A stretch of DNA of 7,623 nt, taken from positions 9,207 through 16,829 of the forward strand of contig CAJUIH010000080.1 of NCBI GenBank assembly GCA_910586045.1, given 5' to 3'. This document shows positions 5,087 through 7,623 of the stretch, in pieces. How positions within the stretch are numbered: the stretch's first letter is position 1; the number at the start of each line of letters is the position of its first letter. This DNA comes from an uncultured Eubacterium sp. (GTDB lineage Bacteria > Bacillota > Clostridia > Lachnospirales > Lachnospiraceae). The position numbers and the translations under genes are program-made. The notes beneath the pieces were generated by a model. It saw only the letters and a list, made by a program, of their open reading frames with translations. It was not told where the DNA came from and did not search any database.

Positions 5087-5500
5087 ATGAACTATAGTAG
5101 ACAGAGGGACAGTATTCTGCAGTATCTGCGCTCCACGAAAAGCCATCCGACTGCAGATACCATATACCAGAATATTCTTACCGAAAATCCGAACATTAGT
5201 CTTGGAACTGTTTACCGCAATCTTACACAGTTAACAAAGCTTGGCGAAATACAAAAACTGACTTTTTTCGATGGGCCAGACCGTTTTGACGCGGCAGCGG
5301 ATCCCCACTATCATTTTGTATGTACAAAATGCGGATCCATCTTTGACCTGGATCTGGACCTATATTCGCTTTCCCATATCAATCTGCTGGCCTCGCACAA
5401 TTTCAGCGGCATGGTAGAAGGTCATATGACTTATTTTTATGGGGTATGCCAACAGTGCATGGAAAAGGAAGAAAATAAAAATTCTCTTAAAAATCAGTAA
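5087..5500 (+). CDS. perR: Peroxide-sensing Fur-family repressor PerR
   Basis: A metal-dependent DNA-binding repressor of 137 residues. Residues 1-60 are the winged helix (HPTADTIY, then SLGTVYRNL as the recognition helix region). The five ligands of the B. subtilis PerR regulatory metal site (H37, D85, H91, H93, D104) align with H20, D68, H74, H76 and D87. Aspartate rather than glutamate at the last position is typical of PerR over Fur. C79/C82 and C121/C124 form the structural zinc site. Oxidation of the iron-bound histidines by peroxide releases DNA. The N-terminus is about 17 residues shorter than in Bacillus, which I recall as normal in related Clostridia. GAAAGGA (5072-5078) precedes the ATG. 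It is followed by rubrerythrin, a classic PerR target, and carries a PerR box over its own promoter. Confidence 0.92.
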   Translation: MNYSRQRDSILQYLRSTKSHPTADTIYQNILTENPNISLGTVYRNLTQLTKLGEIQKLTFFDGPDRFDAAADPHYHFVCTKCGSIFDLDLDLYSLSHINLLASHNFSGMVEGHMTYFYGVCQQCMEKEENKNSLKNQ

Positions 5501-5516
5501 TTGTTTCTATTTTATA

Positions 5517-5545
5517 TTGACACTCAGAAAAATGTATGATATAAA
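5517..5545 (+). promoter_or_regulatory. Strong extended -10 promoter of rubrerythrin
   Basis: A perfect TTGACA at 5517-5522, a 17-bp spacer and TATAAA at 5540-5545, preceded by TGA as an extended -10. The predicted start near 5552 leaves a leader of about 97 nt. No terminator is visible after perR (stop 5498-5500), so read-through from perR may add to expression. Confidence 0.82.
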
Positions 5546-5552
5546 TTTATCA
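5537..5552. promoter_or_regulatory. Imperfect dyad over the rubrerythrin -10, possible operator
   Basis: TGATATAAATTTATCA is a near-palindrome with TGATA and TATCA half-sites, centred over the -10. It has a two-base rather than one-base centre when set against the Fur/PerR 7-1-7 pattern, so it is a weak match. Its place is right for PerR repression of rubrerythrin, but binding is only inferred. Confidence 0.35.
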
Positions 5553-5648
5553 ACAGGGGATTTCGAAAACAACCGAAAAGCTGTCAAAGCCAGATCAGAC
5601 AAGCTATCCCATAAAAATTTAAAACAACAAAGAAAAGGAGATTAAACA

Positions 5649-6191
5649 ATGGCAAAATTTGTATGTCAGGTATGTGGTTATGTTCATGAAGGAGATTCTG
5701 CTCCGGCACAATGTCCGCAGTGTAAAGCACCAGCAGAAAAATTCACCAAACAGGAAGGCGAAACAACCTGGGCTGCTGAACATGTAGTAGGTGTTGCAAA
5801 GGGCGTTTCTGATGATATTATCGAAGATTTAAGAGCTAATTTTAACGGCGAATGCACCGAAGTAGGTATGTATCTTGCAATGGCAAGGGTTGCCCACAGA
5901 GAAGGATATCCGGAAATCGGCTTATATTGGGAAAAAGCTGCTTGGGAAGAAGCGGAACATGCTGCTAAATTTGCTGAATTACTCGGTGAAGTTGTAACTG
6001 ACAGCACAAAGAAAAATCTGGAAATGCGCGTAGAAGCTGAAAACGGCGCTACCGCCGGCAAAACAGATCTTGCAAAACGCGCGAAGGCTGCTAACCTGGA
6101 TGCAATTCATGATACGGTACATGAGATGGCTAGGGATGAGGCTAGACATGGAAAGGCATTTGCCGGTTTATTAAAGAGATATTTTGGCTAA
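5649..6191 (+). CDS. rbr: Reverse rubrerythrin (NADH-dependent peroxidase)
   Basis: A 180-residue peroxidase that reduces hydrogen peroxide at a diiron centre, with electrons passing through a rubredoxin from an NADH-dependent reductase. The domain order is reversed relative to classical rubrerythrin. The rubredoxin iron site C6-x2-C9 and C22-x2-C25 is at the N-terminus, followed by the four-helix ferritin-like domain. Likely diiron ligands are E68, E101-x2-H104, E131 and E164-x2-H167, all present. Length and order match the Clostridium acetobutylicum reverse rubrerythrins, which are peroxide- and oxygen-induced and under PerR control. AAGGAG (5635-5640) lies 8 nt before the ATG. It stands directly after perR with its own strong promoter and a terminator at 6297-6331, so it can be made alone in large amounts. 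Confidence 0.94.
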   Translation: MAKFVCQVCGYVHEGDSAPAQCPQCKAPAEKFTKQEGETTWAAEHVVGVAKGVSDDIIEDLRANFNGECTEVGMYLAMARVAHREGYPEIGLYWEKAAWEEAEHAAKFAELLGEVVTDSTKKNLEMRVEAENGATAGKTDLAKRAKAANLDAIHDTVHEMARDEARHGKAFAGLLKRYFG

Positions 6192-6232
6192 TATAATCCA
6201 ACTTAAATAAGCATAGCTTTGACTGAGAATAA

Positions 6233-6244
6233 ATTCCCGGGAAT
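6233..6244. repeat. 12-bp perfect palindrome ATTCCCGGGAAT
   Basis: A perfect 12-bp palindrome in the 3' flank of rubrerythrin, between its stop and its terminator. No adjacent promoter is convincing. It could be a regulatory site or part of an RNA structure, or chance. I see no gene in 6192-6427. Confidence 0.35.
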
Positions 6245-6296
6245 GCATGAGATATTTAATGAACGATATACTAGCGTTTATCAGGTTTTGAAATGG

Positions 6297-6331
6297 AAAG
6301 AGGATGGACATACCGTGTCTGTCCTCTTTTT
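6297..6331 (+). terminator. Rho-independent terminator after rubrerythrin
   Basis: AAAGAGGATGGACA (6297-6310) pairs with TGTCTGTCCTCTTT (6316-6329), two G-T wobbles included. The stem is 14 bp with a 5-nt loop and runs into a short T-tract ending at 6331. It lies about 105 bp after the rubrerythrin stop and separates it from the amidase gene. Confidence 0.85.
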
Positions 6332-6378
6332 CATGGGAGCAGCAGCTATGTACCATTTTTTATCAATCAAAATAAAAC

Positions 6379-6398
6379 GAACGGTTATCAACACGTTC
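6379..6398. repeat. Small inverted repeat GAACG/CGTTC upstream of the amidase gene
   Basis: GAACG (6379-6383) and CGTTC (6394-6398) are separated by 10 bp, 30-49 bp before the amidase start codon. It may be an operator or the top of a 5' leader hairpin. I see no clear promoter in 6332-6427, so expression of the amidase from here is unresolved. Confidence 0.3.
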
Positions 6399-6427
6399 CA
6401 ATAAACAGAGAGGAGTTTTCAACAGAC

Positions 6428-7623
6428 ATGAAGCGAACATTGATCGCAGGCTTATGCACACTATGTATACTGTCAGGCCTTACCAGCATCACATCTGCCG
6501 CATCCGCGGAATCCAAACAAGCATCTGTCGTACATGCCATTGTGCCAGCTACCAGCAAGGCATCCTCCCAATCTATCCGCATTTTTTGGAGTTCCGCAAT
6601 GGATGAAGCGGTATCTTGTTATTATGTTATGAGACGCGGCACAAAAAACAGCAAAGGCACCGGCAAATGGGAAACCATTGCCGAGGTAGACTCAGACGGC
6701 GTCAAAGGCGGGCCAGCCAATACTTATACCGACCAGCTAAGTACTTCCCGTCCACAGCAGTATGCTTATAAAATATGTACGCTGTCCGCGGATGAAAAAA
6801 CAGATACACGCAATGCCAAATACGCGGATGAAACGAATCCCTATTCTGTCCTTGGCTCAAACATAAAAGTCTGCATTGATCCAGGTCATTTCGCTGATTT
6901 GAATAATAATTACGGACTTACCGGAGACAACGGAAAATATCCGTATGCAGAAGGCGCTTTTTGTTTAAAAATAGGCACCGCACTCCAAAAGGAACTGCAG
7001 CAAGCATACGGCATTGACAGCTTTATGACGAGGACAGGCAAATCCATTTCATTGCTGTATAACGGCAATCGATATACAAACGAAAAACTGGATAACGCAA
7101 ATATTACTGTCCGCGGATCGTCCGCTAAAACAGAAAACTGTGATTTTTTTATTTCACTCCATACAAATGCATCCAGCCGTCAAAAAAATCCCTGGAACCA
7201 ATCCCAAAACATAAACAAGTCCTTTGTTTTTGTAAATCAATCCGCACACAGCAGTACGGCTGGCATGAACATCGCCAATTCCATCGGTTTAAATCTGACG
7301 GCATATAACCAAAAGGCAGGTATGCAGACCGCTGGATTTACCACGCAGAAAAAAAATAAAGCGCCAAACTTTTCCACACAAAATAACGATTCCACAAAAA
7401 CCAACGGAACGGTAATCTACCGCAGCAGGAGCGGCGGAGATGATTATTTGGGCGTACTCCGGGGTGCCAATACATCGGGAGTCCAAGGTATTCTGGTGGA
7501 ACATGCCTATCATGTGACACGAGTCATGAGAAAACAGGCGGCCGCATCCCCGGATCTTTATCAAAACTGGGCGGCCTGTGACGCATATGGAATTGCTTAT
7601 GGATACGGTTTTGTCAGTTCTAT
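6428..7623 (+). CDS. Secreted N-acetylmuramoyl-L-alanine amidase with an FN3-like domain (3' end outside window)
   Basis: A peptidoglycan hydrolase cutting the bond between N-acetylmuramic acid and L-alanine. 398 residues are visible, with no stop before the window edge. Residues 1 to about 27 are a Sec signal peptide (MKRT, a hydrophobic core, cleavage near SAASA). About 35-140 looks like a fibronectin type III module (IRIFWSS, YYVMRRG, YTDQL, YAYKICTL). The amidase_3 domain starts near 145 and shows its four expected residues: H154 in IDPGH, E175 in YAEGAF, H245 in SLHTNA and E358 in LVEHAYH. About 113 residues separate the last two, longer than usual, with a polar insert near 285-320 (KKNKAPNF, STQNNDSTK). 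GAGAGGAG (6408-6415) lies 12 nt before the ATG, an unusually long spacing. The protein acts at the cell wall. Confidence 0.9.
   Translation, partial: MKRTLIAGLCTLCILSGLTSITSAASAESKQASVVHAIVPATSKASSQSIRIFWSSAMDEAVSCYYVMRRGTKNSKGTGKWETIAEVDSDGVKGGPANTYTDQLSTSRPQQYAYKICTLSADEKTDTRNAKYADETNPYSVLGSNIKVCIDPGHFADLNNNYGLTGDNGKYPYAEGAFCLKIGTALQKELQQAYGIDSFMTRTGKSISLLYNGNRYTNEKLDNANITVRGSSAKTENCDFFISLHTNASSRQKNPWNQSQNINKSFVFVNQSAHSSTAGMNIANSIGLNLTAYNQKAGMQTAGFTTQKKNKAPNFSTQNNDSTKTNGTVIYRSRSGGDDYLGVLRGANTSGVQGILVEHAYHVTRVMRKQAAASPDLYQNWAACDAYGIAYGYGFVSS

Noticed and set aside
5439..5645. ORF of 68 codons starting inside perR and spanning the perR-rbr gap
   Set aside because: It overlaps the end of perR out of frame, runs through the rubrerythrin promoter and has no recognisable domain.
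6379..6398. LexA (SOS) box, because of GAAC and GTTC half-sites
   Set aside because: Firmicute LexA boxes need GAAC and GTTC four bases apart; here they are 12 apart.
6219..6404. ORF of 61 codons after rubrerythrin, with a TTG start
   Set aside because: It has no ribosome site, reads through the Rho-independent terminator at 6297-6331 and has no recognisable family.
6428..6510. Amidase as a lipoprotein, because of cysteines in the signal peptide
   Set aside because: The cysteines sit within the hydrophobic core and no lipobox (L-x-[GA]-C) is present; an ordinary Sec cleavage site near SAASA fits better.
1..7623. CRISPR array, integrase, toxin-antitoxin or phage genes
   Set aside because: No spaced direct-repeat array and no such protein families were seen on either strand; no prophage or island was found at the tRNA either.

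Overview
The window looks like chromosomal DNA from an anaerobic, low-to-moderate-GC Firmicute, most likely class Clostridia and probably Lachnospiraceae. This rests on four things: a large Gram-positive type SRP RNA beside tadA, a short clostridial PerR next to a 'reverse' rubrerythrin, consensus SigA-type promoters with strong Shine-Dalgarno sites, and a protein (3788-5017) that resembles a family I associate with Lachnospiraceae. No phage, plasmid, large IS or CRISPR array is visible.

Layout. Bases 1-220 hold no gene but include an unexplained GC-rich patch. A tRNA-Ser(CGA) with its own promoter lies at 221-306. A bidirectional terminator (361-392) separates it from a minus-strand operon running from 2218 down to 392: a HAD phosphatase, the nickel-pincer cofactor enzyme LarB, and a small eight-cysteine protein with a TTG start. 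Between the last two sits a 98-bp element with 15-bp inverted termini and a 5-bp flanking direct repeat (CTAAG). It appears to be a MITE that replaced the end of larB. Upstream, still on the minus strand, are the SRP RNA (about 2319-2576, with consensus promoter and terminator) and tadA, whose last codons contain the SRP RNA -35 box. Divergent from tadA is a GNAT acetyltransferase (3246-3791). Its stop codon overlaps that of the convergent uncharacterised protein at 3788-5017.

The right half is a peroxide-response block. perR (5087-5500) has a near-perfect PerR box over its own -10, and the reverse rubrerythrin (5649-6191) follows with its own extended -10 promoter and a terminator at 6297-6331. 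The window ends inside a secreted FN3-amidase_3 peptidoglycan hydrolase (from 6428).

The clearest functional unit is PerR plus rubrerythrin: the regulator senses peroxide through a metal site, and the diiron/rubredoxin enzyme reduces peroxide. LarB makes the first intermediate of the nickel-pincer cofactor, but larC and larE are not in the window. The most novel item is the small MITE-like element and the gene-end remodelling it implies. I found no convincing wholly new multi-gene system.
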